A DNA stretch of 64,000 nucleotides from assembly GCA_942159475.1 (NCBI GenBank), contig OW804097.1, positions 115,146,169-115,210,168 on the forward strand, read 5' to 3'. The position numbers and the translations under genes are program-made. Below are positions 1-12,306 of this stretch, in pieces; the stretch's first letter is position 1, and every line of letters begins with the position of its first letter. The notes beneath the pieces are model-generated. The model was not told where the DNA came from, searched no databases, and saw nothing but the letters and a program-made list of their open reading frames with translations. Origin of the DNA: Sthenelais limicola. Taxonomy: Eukaryota > Annelida > Polychaeta > Phyllodocida > Sigalionidae.

Positions 1-47
1 GAGTGGCATATAACATGATAGTTTACGATAAAGCACATCCTCGTAAT

Positions 48-281
48 TGGGTCAGATCGCCAGTAAATGTACAATTGGGAGCTCTACACATTTAGTAAAT
101 CCTGCTAAACTAGACTGAAAATGATGAATACTCGGTATATCTGGGTATATTTGGTATTAGGTTGTTTTAAAGCACCTGTTCTGCTATTTAAACCAGTATT
201 TCTAACCTCATTTCTGTCTTAAACTTGGGTTATTTGAGAGGATTGGTGAAGGCGAATTGTACATTTTCAGACGATTTAACC
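48..281 (-). mobile_element. M1 MITE
   Basis: Starts TGGGTCAGATCGCCAG and ends GACGATTTAACCCA. Strand is given throughout for the orientation that carries AATAAAG. Confidence 0.85.
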
Positions 282-394
282 CAGTATAGGGTGGGAAATA
301 ACATGAGATATTGTGAGAATTTCAAAGGCAATTTGCCCAGAGATTCGGTCTTCTAGGATAATGACTTTACAATATATAACGATAAAGCACATCA

Positions 395-808
395 TATGTG
401 ATGTGTTTTAGGAAAATGAGTCACAAGTCGCAAAAAATAGATTTTGAGATATCATTATTTTTGAAAAGATGAGATCAAGCCGATTCTAATGATAGTAAAC
501 AGTCTAATAATCTAATAAGTATTTCTAGATTTTAAGTTTGATATTTTCGTTATTGAAAAAAAAAGTTTCCAATATTTCTGGGGGTCAATAAACAGTAAAG
601 TAACTAAATGTAGTCCATATGAGGACCTTAAAAACTAAAAGATATATTACATATATCGTCCTGAGATTTGATACATAGATTGATGTGACCATGAGTTATC
701 AACCTTTAAAGTATTAGAACATTCCATGAATGTGATCTTGTGAAAAGAACACTTTAAAAAATATTAATTTTGCGACTTATGACTCATTTTCCTGAAACAC
801 ATCACATA
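395..808. mobile_element. M2 MITE, full length
   Basis: Inverted ends: ATATGTGATGTGTTTTAGG then AAAATGAGTCACAAGTCGC on the left, and the same in reverse on the right (GCGACTTATGACTCATTTTC, CTGAAACACATCACATAT). The interior is itself partly self-complementary (GATATCA, CTTGATCTC). Confidence 0.9.
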
Positions 809-1589
809 TATTGCCTATACCATCCATGTTTTAACAGCTCTATGACATGGCAATGATGAGTTCCGAGCTCCACAGTTTCTCATAATAGTTGGTGTTGAAT
901 TTTTCATTGGGCATGAACAAAATGACAAGCGGTAGTCAGGTGGGCTTCCTTCAGAGTAACATATTATAGTAAATGGTTTCAGTCAAAATTAAGTTTTAGT
1001 CTTTTAAATTGTATAAGTTGGTAGACAGCTTATTATCGTGTTGATTAAGGGAATCTATCCAGTTTTGTTGAAGAACACCTCTTAATCATTTTTAATTTGG
1101 TATCATTTCTTTGCTTACGGTATCATTTCTTTTTACCTACTGTTATGATGTAATGTAGCTCGACATAGCAATAGAGGACTAATGCAAGACTAATGTAAAT
1201 TAAACGGTTTTGTTTTTATTTGAGATACTGGGGCCCTGAACCCAAATAACCATGATGTTAAAACATTTTCACTTCTCCCCTAACTAGTCAATATCCCATG
1301 CATTCTGTTGGCTTCCCTTTCCCCTTATCAATGATGCACATAACAGCCCTAATCAATGGAATCTACTAAAGCGATAAGAACCCTGTGAGCCCAGTACATA
1401 GTTCAACACAGGGCCTAGTCCACTAGGCCGATTCTCATGCGATTTTGTGCAGCAGAGGACTCTTTTCCACTACATTCTATGAGAATCGTGACATTTTGTA
1501 AATTATCTTGGGGTTTCTTAAGATATGTACCCCTCCACCCCGCACCCCCAATTCCCAACCCCAAATTTTCTTTTTTAAAAACACGATAA
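809..1589. other. Unique spacer
   Basis: A+T-rich sequence without a repeat or coding signal I recognise. GCCTAGTCCACTAGGCCGAT at 1411-1431 is a short hairpin partly shared with 7115. Confidence 0.6.
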
Positions 1590-1769
1590 AAAACATCAAC
1601 AAACGTTGAAATAAAGCTCAAAATACACTTCAACCTAACCAAACACATTTCTAGAACCAATGCAATGCCGAATATACTCAAATTTACTTAGTATTAACCA
1701 AATTACAGCCTAATTTAGCAGAGTTTACTAAATGTATACAGCTGCCAAAAATTCCCAAAAATCTGACCC
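1590..1769 (+). mobile_element. M1 MITE, partial
   Basis: The body from ACGTTGAAATAAAGC to AATCTGACCC is present, but the left end is lost. Confidence 0.75.
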
Positions 1770-2080
1770 TTATGTTTATAGCCACACTTTGTGAGGGTGA
1801 TCTATAGAGACCTGTGTATGTTTTCCACTCATCAATGTTTCACCACCGTGCCCAGTGACAGTAAAAAGCCTCCAATCAATAATAGGGCCAGGAAATTCAA
1901 TGTAGGTAACAACAAAATGATTGTGAATCAGTGAACAATGACTCAGTGCTCTACCACTAGCTATGGCTGCCTTTAGCTATTGATTAAATCCACCCCCGAC
2001 GCCAGGGGGCGGTAATGAGGGGTGAAAAATAGGGGGCATTAAAGGGGCTGCAGTCTCGCTGACTTGCCAAGATCTACTTA

Positions 2081-2314
2081 TGGATGAAGTCACCAGAAAA
2101 TGTACAATTCACTTTCACAAATCTCCTCAAATAACACAAATTTCAGACCAAAATAAAGTTCAAAACACAGTTCAACCTAACCAAACAGATTGCTAGAATC
2201 AATGCAAAGCCAAATATACTGGGATTTACCTAGTATTGGCAAAATTGCAGCCTAATTTAGTAGGATTTACTTAATGTGTACAGCTGCCAATTGTACATTT
2301 TCTGAAAATCTGAC
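2081..2314 (+). mobile_element. M1 MITE
   Basis: GATGAAGTCACCAGAAAATG on the left and GAAAATCTGAC on the right. ACTTATG flanks both sides and may be a longer target duplication. Confidence 0.88.
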
Positions 2315-2491
2315 ACTTATGGTGTGACCTATATGAACTCAAGGTATCCATATTGACTCATTGTTTGGTCTGTCGGACTGTAGTTATCAAGTTATCAATA
2401 TTTTGCGGCTGTGTTAAGTAATGGTTTGGAATAGCTAAAGAAGAGCACAGAAAAGCTTGTAGTATGTCTATACAAGAAGTGAAAGGCGAAT

Positions 2492-2740
2492 AGGGGATTT
2501 GCATAGCCTCCATTTTGTCAATAGCATTGTGTTATACATGTTACCATGACACAAGTCTCCATCCTTCCCATCATGCATTTGGTTAACATAGATCTTTTAT
2601 ACAAGCTTTGATATTTGTGAATATACTCTTGCAATTTTCGATAATAATGTTGCTAAATATTTGTATGTCAGATTACATCAAAGTCCATCCCTGGATGCAC
2701 TGTAACAGACATGCTCTGTGACACATGCATGCAAATCCCT
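2492..2740 (+). mobile_element. M3 MITE, 249-bp form
   Basis: AGGGGATTTGCATAGCCTCC start, GCATGCAAATCCCT end. The left neighbour GTGAAAGGCGAAT is an M1-type end. Confidence 0.84.
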
Positions 2741-3428
2741 ATTAACTGAGAGGAAATGAGTAAACAGCAGAAAAGGATTCTTATCACGTAATGAATTTAT
2801 AATTCCAATCTAAAGACGCACTAAGCTAGTGCTCTATTGGGAGTGATGAGTTTGGGTTATGAGTGATACATTCGGGTTGTATGACAAGTAGTAAATGATT
2901 CATACTGTGAGTCAGTGATGTTGAAGAATTCAGGATCATTCTCCGATGAATATTTAGGGTCAGCAGTTGAGCGAGAAATGAATCAACGCAACAAACAGAG
3001 ATGTGTGTTTCAAAGCCAAGTACCGAACCAAGTTGAATGAGGCTGGCTATAATCAGTTTTTATTCTTATATACTAGACAGATTACAGCGATTACACAGTG
3101 CCTGGGCTGATTGGCTTATATATGTATGTCTGAATGAGACTTCCAAAAATAAATTCCCAACTTGCAAAGTTAAGCCAGAATGTTAAAATGTTGTAAGACA
3201 CTCGAGTCACCTTGGTCCAATATACGATGTTGTGTTTTAGAAAAATGAGTCATACTGATATTTCTCACACGTTTTTCCAAAGGTTTGCTAAAATAAACGT
3301 TTAGATACAAAGGAACAGCAAAAAGGATTTTGGTCAATGTTTATCTTTCGGGTATCAACAATATGTAGAGGAACAAACGAAAATAGCAATTTACAAGTAC
3401 ATTAACAGATATGGCGAATTGGTGGATT
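2741..3428. other. Unique spacer
   Basis: Nothing recognised apart from a fragment of an M2-like tip (TTAGAAAAATGAGTCA) near 3236. Confidence 0.55.
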
Positions 3429-3664
3429 TGGGTCAGATTTTCAGAAAATGTACAATTGGCAGCTTTACAAAGTCGGTAACTTCTGCTGATTTAGAGTAAA
3501 AAAATATGAATAATGGGTATATTAGAATATCTTTGGCATTGTGTTGATAAAATATGTACCTTTCATTGTGTTAAACTGCATTTTGAAAGTCACTTTTGTC
3601 TTAAATTTGGGTCATTTGAGAGGGTTGGTGAAGATAAATTGTACATTTTCTCACGATCTGACCC
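3429..3664 (-). mobile_element. M1 MITE
   Basis: Both ends are of the TGGGTCAGA type and TT borders each side. Confidence 0.9.
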
Positions 3665-3867
3665 ATTTGGTGTATGTGGAGTATTAAGTATTTTGTTGTG
3701 GTTTTTGTCATAGTGATGGCGGTAATATCAACTCTAACTACACGTCAATGTGGTAGAAATAAGGATCAAATTCGCACATGAGCTAGCGCCTGACCAAGCA
3801 TTGATTGATACAGGTACTGATGGTACAGTAACCGGAGCAGGTATATAGGTACAGCCCACCTGTATAT

Positions 3868-4249
3868 ATGGTCACAAGTCGCAAAATTGATATTTTTCAA
3901 AATGTTTTTTTCACAAGATCTCTTTATTGAAATGTTCTGATTCTTAGAGGGTCCTTATAGTCATATAAATCCGAGTACCAAATTCCAGGACATTATATTA
4001 AGTATATCCTTGCGTTTTTAAAGCCATCGTATGCATGAAGTATATTTAGTTATTTTACTGGTAATTATCAATCCAGAAACATTGCAAACTCTTCTTTTTT
4101 TCAAAAATAAATATATCCAACTTAAAATATATACTTAGTAGGTGTTCTAGTGTTTACTATCATTGAAACCAGCTTGATCTCCTCTTTACAAATATGGTGA
4201 TATCTCAAAATTCATTTTTTGCGACTTATGACTCCTGAAACGGATCACA
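3868..4249. mobile_element. M2 MITE, left tip lost
   Basis: Starts at GTCACAAGTCGCAAAATTGA and ends CTGAAACGGATCACATA, head to tail with the next copy. Confidence 0.85.
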
Positions 4250-4664
4250 TATGTGATGTGTTTCCGGAAAATGAGTCATAAGTCGCAAAATTGATATTTT
4301 TCAAAGTGTTTTATTCACAAGATCACATTATTGGAATGTTCTGATGTTTGGTGAGTTTGTCACTCATAGTGATGTCAATCGATGTATCAAATATCAGGAC
4401 AATCTATGTAATATATCCTTTCGTTTTAAAGGTACTCATATGGATTACATTTAGTTACTTTACTGTTTAGTGACCCCAGAAATATTGGAAACTTTTTTTT
4501 TCAAAACGGAAATATCAAACTTAAAATCTAGAAATACTTATTAGATTATTAGACTGTTTACTACCATTGGAATCGGTTTGATCTCATCTTTTCAAATATA
4601 ATGGTATCTCAAAATCTATTTTTAGCGACTTATGACTCAGTTTCCTGAAACACATCACATATGG
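4246..4664. mobile_element. M2 MITE, full length
   Basis: TATGTGATGTGTTTCCGG to CTGAAACACATCACATATG. Directly follows the previous copy and is followed by an M1-like tip (GGGCCAGATCGACAAAAAT). Confidence 0.88.
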
Positions 4665-4984
4665 GCCAGATCGACAAAAATTGTACACCAAAAATATGGG
4701 AATTCCTGGGGTAAAGAAATGTCAAAACTGAAGAATTGATAAGATGTTCAACTCAAAACGATTTGAATTCAAAAGATTATTTGTTATATTGCTTTTGTTT
4801 AGGATTTTAAGAGCCTAGACGTTCGGTGCAGAAAATAAATAATCAATGATAATGACAAAAATCATAGATGTCATTATATAAATTATAATATAATTGTAAA
4901 ATTAAATGACGGTAAAATGTAATACTATATGATGATTCGACTCATATGGGACAGGGACTTCATCAGACCTCTCAAGTTATACCT

Positions 4985-5455
4985 TGATTTAAGAATATAA
5001 TCAGGTTCAACTACAGTTCAACAGAACCAAACTGATTGCTCTAACAACAAATATACTCAGATATACCTAAACCATCTTTCTGTGTTAGCAGAATGTACAA
5101 ATGTGTAGAGCTGCCAATATAATAGGGGGTTATGGGGCAAATGGTACAGTATACAATCTATGGAAAACACCCCATCTTCAGCATCGACTATTTATCAATG
5201 CTATAATGTCAATATATTCATGTGTTATACATGTTTCCATAACACAAGTCCCCATCTTTCCCATCATGCATAATGAATATCATAGATCATATATACAGGC
5301 TTTGATATTGGTGAAAACATTCTTGCAATTTTCGATAAAAATGTTGCCAAATATTCATATCTCAGATTTCATCAGAATCCATCCCATGGTGCACTGTAAC
5401 AAACTTGCACCGTGGCACATGCAAATCCCCTATTGTACTTTTTCCTAATCTAGCC
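4985..5455 (+). mobile_element. M1 MITE split by an M3 insertion
   Basis: The M1 body runs to GAGCTGCCAAT at about 5119. It resumes after M3 as ATTGTACTTTTTCCTAATCT. Confidence 0.7.
5124..5431 (+). mobile_element. M3 MITE inside M1
   Basis: AGGGGGTTATGGGGC start, GCACATGCAAATCCCCT end. Flanks are CTGCCAAT on the left and ATTGTAC on the right. A 115-aa frame across it is not a gene. Confidence 0.85.
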
Positions 5456-5632
5456 ACACCCTATTCTAGTTAAGTGAAGGACGAATGGTATATTTGAGAC
5501 ACAAGTCCATATGGCATATAGCTCTATGTGGACCAAGGTGACCCTTAATGACAAGTGACCATCACCTACCTCGTAAGCCTTAACCTAATGACCATTGATC
5601 ACTGTCCATTCCCCTACTCTACTTTATACATG

Positions 5633-5761
5633 GGTCAGATTTTCAGAAAATATACAATTGGCAGGGTTTAACTGTACTTTGAACTTTATTTTCGTCTGAA
5701 ATTTGGGTTATTTCAGAGAATTATTGAAGCTGAATTGTACATTTTCTGGTGACTTCACCGT
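5633..5761 (-). mobile_element. M1 MITE with internal deletion
   Basis: Both ends are present (GGGTCAGATTTTCAG and TGGTGACTTCACC), but about 105 bp of the centre is missing. Confidence 0.82.
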
Positions 5762-6512
5762 GCATAAGAAGAGTATGGCCTTTGCCAACCCAGATTAATC
5801 GAGGATCAGTTTGAGTACCTGGTTTTCACCTTGAACCGACACCTCGAAAATGTCTTTGTGTCTTAAAAAGACACAAAGGAAGATATTTGTCTTTTAAATC
5901 GCTTTCCAATAACAAACCCTGGATACGATGGCCCAAAATACCTTCAATTCTAAGCTGAGGATGCGCTTTATTTTTGCTGATTAGGTTAAATAAAAGTAAT
6001 CGCTTGGTTTATATTTAGATTATTAGGCTATTAAGAGTGAAACATGTAAAACAAGCCCTGGCTCACATTATCACCTCCAACTAACCACGTGTCCTATTTA
6101 CTGATCTATAGGTCGTCGCACTAAAACGTGGCCTTAAAACTTCACTGCAGAGACATCGACGTTCAGGAGTCAAAATTAATTTTAACCCAGACATATAAAA
6201 TACTACACGTTTTGCTACCATGTGCATTGATATTAAAGGAGTGATTACCCACATAGATGTCAATTTAGAGATCATTCATCCTCTGCTAACTCACTATAGT
6301 TACTGCCATGAACTGTCCTTAGACTGAGACTAAAAGGATTAATAACCTCCATTTCGGGCCTGCTGGTGCACTGTGTGTTTGCTTTGCGTCGGTATACACC
6401 AAACAGTGGATCAGCAGCCCCTCAATGTCGCTTATTAGTCCTTTAATAGTTTACTAGTTTAATAATGATTAATTTCTTTTTACAACTCAAAAAAAATCCA
6501 AAAAATTTATTT
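5762..6512. other. Unique spacer
   Basis: Nothing coding. TGTCTTTTTAAGACACAAAG near 5853-5880 forms a small inverted repeat. Confidence 0.5.
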
Positions 6513-6610
6513 TCTGGTGTGTTTTTGCTACAGGGCTTCATAAAAGTCCACTTTTATATTTCGGCGATACTCTAGGGCCGATTCGACTTCAAGTTCTTGC
6601 AGAATATTAA
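6513..6610 (+). repeat. M4 dispersed repeat
   Basis: TTTTGCTACAGGGCTTCATA, TTTATATTTCGGCG and CCGATTCGACTTCAAGTTCT. Confidence 0.65.
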
Positions 6611-6700
6611 CAGCTTCAGACCCTTTAAATCATTATATTAACAGCTTCAGACCCTTTAAATCATTATATTAACAGCTTCAGACCCTTTAAATCATTATAC
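6604..6700 (+). repeat. Three tandem copies of a ~30-bp unit
   Basis: ATTAACAGCTTCAGACCCTT followed by TAAATCATT occurs three times in a row with no differences. Confidence 0.92.
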
Positions 6701-7026
6701 AAAATAACTTTATTTTAAACTATTGTTCATGATACAATGGAGTGATCTATAGCATGCCTCCTCCACTTGTTGCTTTCAAGCCCTGCCTTGCTGCTGCTGC
6801 CGGCCAAAATGTCACCAAACCACAAAATGTCAGCCATAAATTCGAGTAATACCTGGGAATTTAGTGTTGGTAATAACTATGGTGGAGAGCGGTATAGGGA
6901 CCTTCAGTGTTAATGGAGCGGGGCGGGGAGGCGGCAGAATTCATTTTTATAGATGTCTTCAAGATTAAAACCGGATTTATAATTTGGCTTGGTATAATGA
7001 TGAGCAAGCTAAATTAGGGAATCATA

Positions 7027-7228
7027 ATGTGATGTGTGACAGGAAAATGAGTCACAAGTCGCAAAAAGATAGATTTTGAGATATTATCATGAGATCAAGC
7101 GAATTCTAAAGGGCCGAGTCCACTAAGCCGATTCCCATGCAATTCTCACAGAATTTAGTTCAAAAGAGTCTTGTGAATAAATCACTTTGGAAAATATAAC
7201 TTTTGTGACTTGTGACTTATTTTCCTGC
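7027..7228. mobile_element. M2 MITE, internally deleted
   Basis: TAATGTGATGTGTGACAGG to ACTTATTTTCCTGCAG in about 200 bp. It also holds CGAGTCCACTAAGCCGATTC, shared with 1418-1438. Confidence 0.75.
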
Positions 7229-7622
7229 AGTAAAATGAGTCATAAGTCGCAAAAATGTTATTTTTCAAAGTGTTTTTTCCACAAGACCTCTCTATTGAAA
7301 TGCTCTGATTCTTAAAGTGTTTAGCACTTATATGCATATGAATCCATGTGACAAATTGTAGGACATTATATCAAATATATCTTTGCGTTTTGAAGGCCTT
7401 CGTATGGAGTATATCTACTTACCTTACTTGTAAGTATCCATTCAGATACATTGCTAACTTTTTATTTCAAAAATAAAAATACCAAACCTAAAACATAGAA
7501 ATACTTATTAGGTGTCCTAGTGTTTACTATCATTGGAATCAGCTTGATCTCCTCTTTTCAAATATGATGATATCTCAAAATCCATATTTTTGTGACTTCT
7601 GAATCATTTTCCCGTATAACAG
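7226..7622. mobile_element. M2 MITE
   Basis: CAGTAAAATGAGTCATAAGT to GAATCATTTTCCCGTATAAC, tandem with the deleted copy. Confidence 0.82.
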
Positions 7623-7795
7623 ATAAGATAATTTATGATCTCTCCCGTGCAACCATCACAAGAACCTGTATCCTGCTGGCCTGGATCTCTGGTCTCAGCA
7701 CAAGGAGGAGGAGACACATTCCCAGACAAGAATAATCAGAATTGTAAGACAACTGCTAGACAGTGGAGCGCCAACCCAGGCCTGCAGGCTTTGTA

Positions 7796-8381
7796 CGGGT
7801 GAAGTCGCCAGAAAATGTACAATAGGGGACTTGCATAGCCGCCATTTTGAATCGTGATTCGCATGGAATTATGGGACTAATGGTAACAGTATAAAATCCT
7901 GTATATAAAACATGCCATGTTCAGTATGAAGAATTGTTCAATGCTCTAATGTCAATATCCATGTGTAATACATGGTTCCATGACACAAGCCTCAATCTTT
8001 CCCATCATGCATTTGGTTTTCATACATCATTTATAGAAGCTACGATATTGGGGAAAACATTTTTGCAATTTTCGATAAAATTTTGTCAAATATTTTTATG
8101 TCAGATTTGATCAAAATCCATCCCGGGATTCACGGTAACAGACATGCGCAGTGGCACATGCAAATCCCCTATTGGCAGTTCTCCACATTTAGTATATTCT
8201 GCTACAAGTAGTCAGAAAATGATGAATACTATGTATATCTGGGTATCTTTGTTATTGACTTGATTGAACCGATCTGTTTCGTCATGTTAAGCTGTATTTT
8301 GGATCTCAATTCTTGTTCAAATTTGAGATATTTGAGGGGATTGGTGAAGGCCAATTGTACATTTGTTGACAATCTGACTCT
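7796..8381 (-). mobile_element. M1 MITE split by an M3 insertion
   Basis: GGGTGAAGTCGCCAGAAAAT ... GTACAAT is interrupted by M3 (7824-8170) and resumes ATTGGCAGTTCTCC. Removing M3 and one AT restores the usual GTACAATTGGCAG. Confidence 0.85.
7824..8170 (+). mobile_element. M3 MITE inside M1
   Basis: AGGGGACTTGCATAGCCGCC to GCACATGCAAATCCCCT. This is the longest copy and the cleanest insertion. Confidence 0.9.
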
Positions 8382-8407
8382 CTAGTGGTGGTACATGAAG
8401 CCATTAC

Positions 8408-8518
8408 TGTATTTATAATGTTTACTATCATTGGAATCGGCTTGATCTTATCTTTTTAAATATAATGGTATCTCAAAATCATTTTTTTGCGATTTGTGAC
8501 TCATTTTGCTTTCACATA
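8408..8518. mobile_element. M2 MITE, right third only
   Basis: GTTTACTATCATTGGAATCG through GCGATTTGTGACTCATTTTG, then CACATATCACGTA joined to M1. Confidence 0.75.
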
Positions 8519-8525
8519 TCACGTA

Positions 8526-8728
8526 TGGGTGAAGTCGCCAGAAAATGTACAACTCACTTTCACCAATCCTCCCAAATAAACCAAATTTCAGACGAAAATA
8601 AAGTTCAAAATACAGTTCAACCTAACCAAACAGATTGCTAGAATCACTGCAATGCCGAATATACTCGAATTTACCTAGTATTGACCAAATTGCAGCCTAA
8701 TTTAGCAGAATTTGCTAAATATGTACAG
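8526..8728 (+). mobile_element. M1 MITE, right end lost
   Basis: TGGGTGAAGTCGCCAG start abutting an M2 end. It stops at AAATATGTACAG. Confidence 0.8.
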
Positions 8729-8842
8729 TTAAGTATAACAGGGATACAGCCACCGATGGCCTGAGAAAAAAAACAAAGGCAATGTTGCATACCACTGTGG
8801 TCAACTCCTGAGTCTGACCGCCATTTCTCACTACTACTTACA

Positions 8843-9045
8843 TGGGTCAGATCTTGAGAAAATGTACAATTTATCTTCACCAAACCTCTCAAATAACCCG
8901 ATTTTAAGACAAAAGTGACGTTCAAAATACAGTTTAACACAATGAAAGATCAGCACAATGCCAATATTAATATACTCTGATATACCCATTATTAATATTT
9001 TTTCAGTCTAAATTGGCAGAAATTACCTACTTTGCAGAGCTGCTG
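8843..9045 (+). mobile_element. M1 MITE, right end lost
   Basis: TGGGTCAGATCTTGAG start. The similarity ends at GCAGAGCTGCTGA. Confidence 0.78.
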
Positions 9046-9084
9046 ATACCGTACTTTTTGGATTATGGGTCAGATTTTCGATTT

Positions 9085-9338
9085 GACCATTATATAACAG
9101 ACCCCAGGACTTTAATTCCGGTCATTAAGAATCCTTTCTTTTTAAATCAGCAAGGAAAACCAGCTTAGCATAAATGAACCATCTCGAAATTTGGTACATG
9201 TACCGATACATCCTCAAGGACCAAACGCCTCAAATATGAAAACATTCTGAGAAAAAGATCCTGTGAAAAGATCAGTTTGAAAAATACCTAATTCTGCTAC
9301 TTGCGACTGTAATGATTCTGTATCGCATCACATCTAAA
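9085..9338. mobile_element. M2-like remnant
   Basis: GATCCTGTGAAAAGATCAGT, TACTTGCGACTGTAATGA and CGCATCACATC mark a strongly diverged right half. Confidence 0.5.
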
Positions 9339-9589
9339 TGAGCCCATGCTTGTAGTGGTGTGTACAGAGCGTGGAGTATTGTGTGTGGATCTCACTAGTG
9401 GTATATGTACCCCACGTACACACCTACCAGCCATCCATCCCCAGGTTATGTACTCATCACACAAAGTGAACAAATACTGAATTTATACACTCCTCCCCCT
9501 CCCCCGCTATGGTTACATAACCACCTAGTGCTGAGTGTGGGGGTGGGGGATCGGGGGGGGGGGGGGTGCTTGCATTAGGCCAACAAATA

Positions 9590-9824
9590 TGGGTCAGATT
9601 TTCAGAAAGTGTACAATTCGTCTTCACTAATCCTCTCAAATAATCCCTATTTAAGATAAAAATGAGCTTCAAAATGCAGTTTAACAGAACAGAACTGATA
9701 CTTTAAGTCAATGTGATACCAAATACTCAGATATAACCGCTATTCATCATTTTTGAGCCTAATTTAGCAGAATTTACTCAATGTGTAGAGCTGCCAATTG
9801 TACATTTTCTGAAAATCTGACCCA
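9590..9824 (+). mobile_element. M1 MITE
   Basis: TGGGTCAG-type ends on both sides. The flanking CACTAGGCCAACAAATAT sequence recurs at 9882-9900, showing a local duplication. Confidence 0.88.
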
Positions 9825-9977
9825 TGATCACCTACTCCTGAGTGTGTAGGTGTGTGGGGGACGGGGGGAGGGGAGGTGCTTGCACTAGGCCAACAAATAT
9901 AGAAGGTTTTGTTTCTAGTTAAAATTAGTTTTAGGCCAATAGATATAAAAGGTGTGATTATGGGTTAGACCAGCTTC

Positions 9978-10212
9978 AGGGTCAGATCGTCAGAAAATGT
10001 ACAATCGGCAGCACTACACGTTTAGTAAATTCTGCTAAATTAAGCTAAAAAATGGTCAATACTAGGTATATCTGAATATATTTAGTATTGGGTTGATTCA
10101 AGGAGTCTGTTTGGTTATGTTGAACGGTATCTTTAACCTGATTTTTTGCTTAAATTTGGTTCATTTTAGATAATTAGTGAAGTCAATTGTACATTTTCTG
10201 ACGATTTCACCC
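9978..10212 (-). mobile_element. M1 MITE
   Basis: GGGTCAGATCGTCAG start, GACGATTTCACCC end. Confidence 0.85.
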
Positions 10213-10489
10213 TTCAGACGTCGTGTGTGTGCGTGCCCTGGTAACAGCTCTGGTTTTAAGTAGAGGAAGGAAATTGATTTGTTGAAATTTAGCCCAATAA
10301 ATGGAGTACAATCGTCTTTTCCACCTCAATCAACTACTCCATCTTGAATCAACTGACAGCAGACTGTTGTGGCAAATGTCAACCGCAAAAATATTAATAG
10401 TTTCAGTAAAACCTAGTGAAATGTAGTAGCTTATGATACAGGTTGGCGGGATATATATATGCCTTCTTACCATGCACCAAATAATACTA

Positions 10490-10815
10490 ATAATGAAGAG
10501 TCAGAAACAGAGGGGGAGAGAAAGAGACCGAGAGAGACATAGATGGAGAGAGGGGGAGACAAAGAGAGAGGGGGAGACAGAAAGACAGAAACAGAGGGAG
10601 AGAGAAAGACAGAAACAGAGAGAGCTGAGAGAGAGACAGATAGAGATACTGATATACAGGAGTGAGTGTCAGATAGACACAGAGAGAGACAGAGGGGGAG
10701 ACACAGAGAGAGAGGGGTAGAGAGAAAGAGAGACAGAGAGAGGGAGAGAGAAAGAAGGAGAGATATATAGGAGTGAGTGCCAGATAGACAGAGAGAGAGA
10801 CAGAGGGGGAGGAGG
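10490..10815 (+). repeat. GA-rich simple sequence
   Basis: AGAGAGACAGAGGGGGAGA-type runs, including two copies of GGAGTGAGTGYCAGATAGACA. ORFs across it are low-complexity artefacts. Confidence 0.9.
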
Positions 10816-10959
10816 GGCAGAGATACTGAACAGGTGGCAGTGACAGCAAGGTGTCACAGTGTTGACACCTATACCTGACAATGGTTGACAGCTAGCGCCC
10901 GGTAGATAACAGGGATTAGTGGGCTAACAGGTGCATACAGCTTGTAAGGTCTCATGCCT

Positions 10960-11370
10960 ACAGTCCTCCCAGCCTGACCTAAACCCAGCACACTGTTAAT
11001 TAAAGCTGCCCTCTGCCTACTGTTCTCCCAAATTAACCTGAGCACAATCCAATAGTAATTTAAGCTGCATTCTGCCTACAGGAGTGTATTCTGAGCCGAA
11101 CCCAATATTAATTTAAGCTGCACTCTGCCTACAGTTCACCCAGTATAATCTGAGCCAAATACAATATTAATTTAAGCTGCACTCTGCCAACAGTCCACCC
11201 AGTCTATTCTGAGCCAAATACAATAGTAATTTAAGCTGCATTCTGCATACAGTTCACCCAGTCTATTCTGAGCCAAATCCACATGTAACTACTGCTGCAT
11301 TCTGCCTACAGTCGTCCCAGCCTAAACTGAGCCCAATCTAATAGTAATTTAAGCTGCATCCTGTCACGCT
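10960..11370 (+). repeat. ~61-bp tandem repeat, about 7 diverged copies
   Basis: Units share TAATTTAAGCTGCATTCTGC then CTACAGTTCACCCAG and TCTGAGCCAAAT. Divergence of 10-20 percent suggests an older array. Confidence 0.85.
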
Positions 11371-11962
11371 TGATGTAACATTCATGAAACAAATTGAATT
11401 ATATTTGAAGTTTTTTTAAAAATTGTATTTATTCCTGGTATGTTCTTCTAGTCGGGGTAAGGTTTGCAAACTTCAACTGGGTGAGCAAGTCACCTTAAGC
11501 AGTGGGGCAGAAGGAAGAGTCATTGTTCATGCTATGTATTTACATTTTATTCTGAATTATAAAACAGATACAGAAGTAGACCAAATTACCATCCCCCTAA
11601 CCTAGTTTTAACCAGATAAATCGGAAACACAACTATTATTATTTTTGGCCTCTAAGTTATCCACGGTATTTACAGCGCTTAGTTCACTTATAATGGGATG
11701 GATATAGAACACAATGTAAACAAATTTATGCTTTAGAAATATCCATATATTCATATGGAGGCTTAACATTGATTATTCAGTGTCTATCTATACGTTCATT
11801 ATGTTACTTAGTTATTGACAGTATTCTAATGATATAATATGCGCGACTACCGTAAGCTCCTCATTTAGCGCATTCATTAATAATAATACATATATAATGT
11901 ACAGTTTCTGACGCTTGGTGAGTTGGGCATTTCTGATACACTGACCTGTATATATATATATA
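11371..11962. other. Unique spacer
   Basis: Small frames only. A short TATATATATATA run lies at 11949. Confidence 0.55.
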
Positions 11963-12015
11963 TACAACACTTGAGTTTGAAGGATTGTATTCCATGCTCT
12001 TGGTCCCTCGATATA

Positions 12016-12251
12016 TGGGTCAGATTTTCAGAAAATTTACATCAGCAGCTGTACACATTTAGTAACTTCTGCTAAATTACGCTGCAATTTGGTCAATACT
12101 AGGTAAATTCGAGTATTTTCGGCATTGCATTGATTCTAGCAACCTCTTTGGTTATGTTGAATTGTATTTTGGCCTTTATTTATGTCTGAAATTTGGGATA
12201 TTTCAGAGAATTGGTGAAGCTGAATTGTACATTTTCTGGCGACTTCACCCA
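12016..12251 (-). mobile_element. M1 MITE (first of a tandem pair)
   Basis: Left end TGGGTCAGATTTTCAG, right end GGCGACTTCACCCA. Confidence 0.9.
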
Positions 12252-12306
12252 TATACACCACTTGAGTTTGAAGGATTGCATTCCATGCTCTTGGTCCCTC
12301 GCTATA

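Noticed and set aside
5101..5448. 115-codon ORF
   Set aside because: It lies across an M3 MITE and its M1 flank; the same peptide phrases recur at other M3 copies (19576-19862, 50595-50822).
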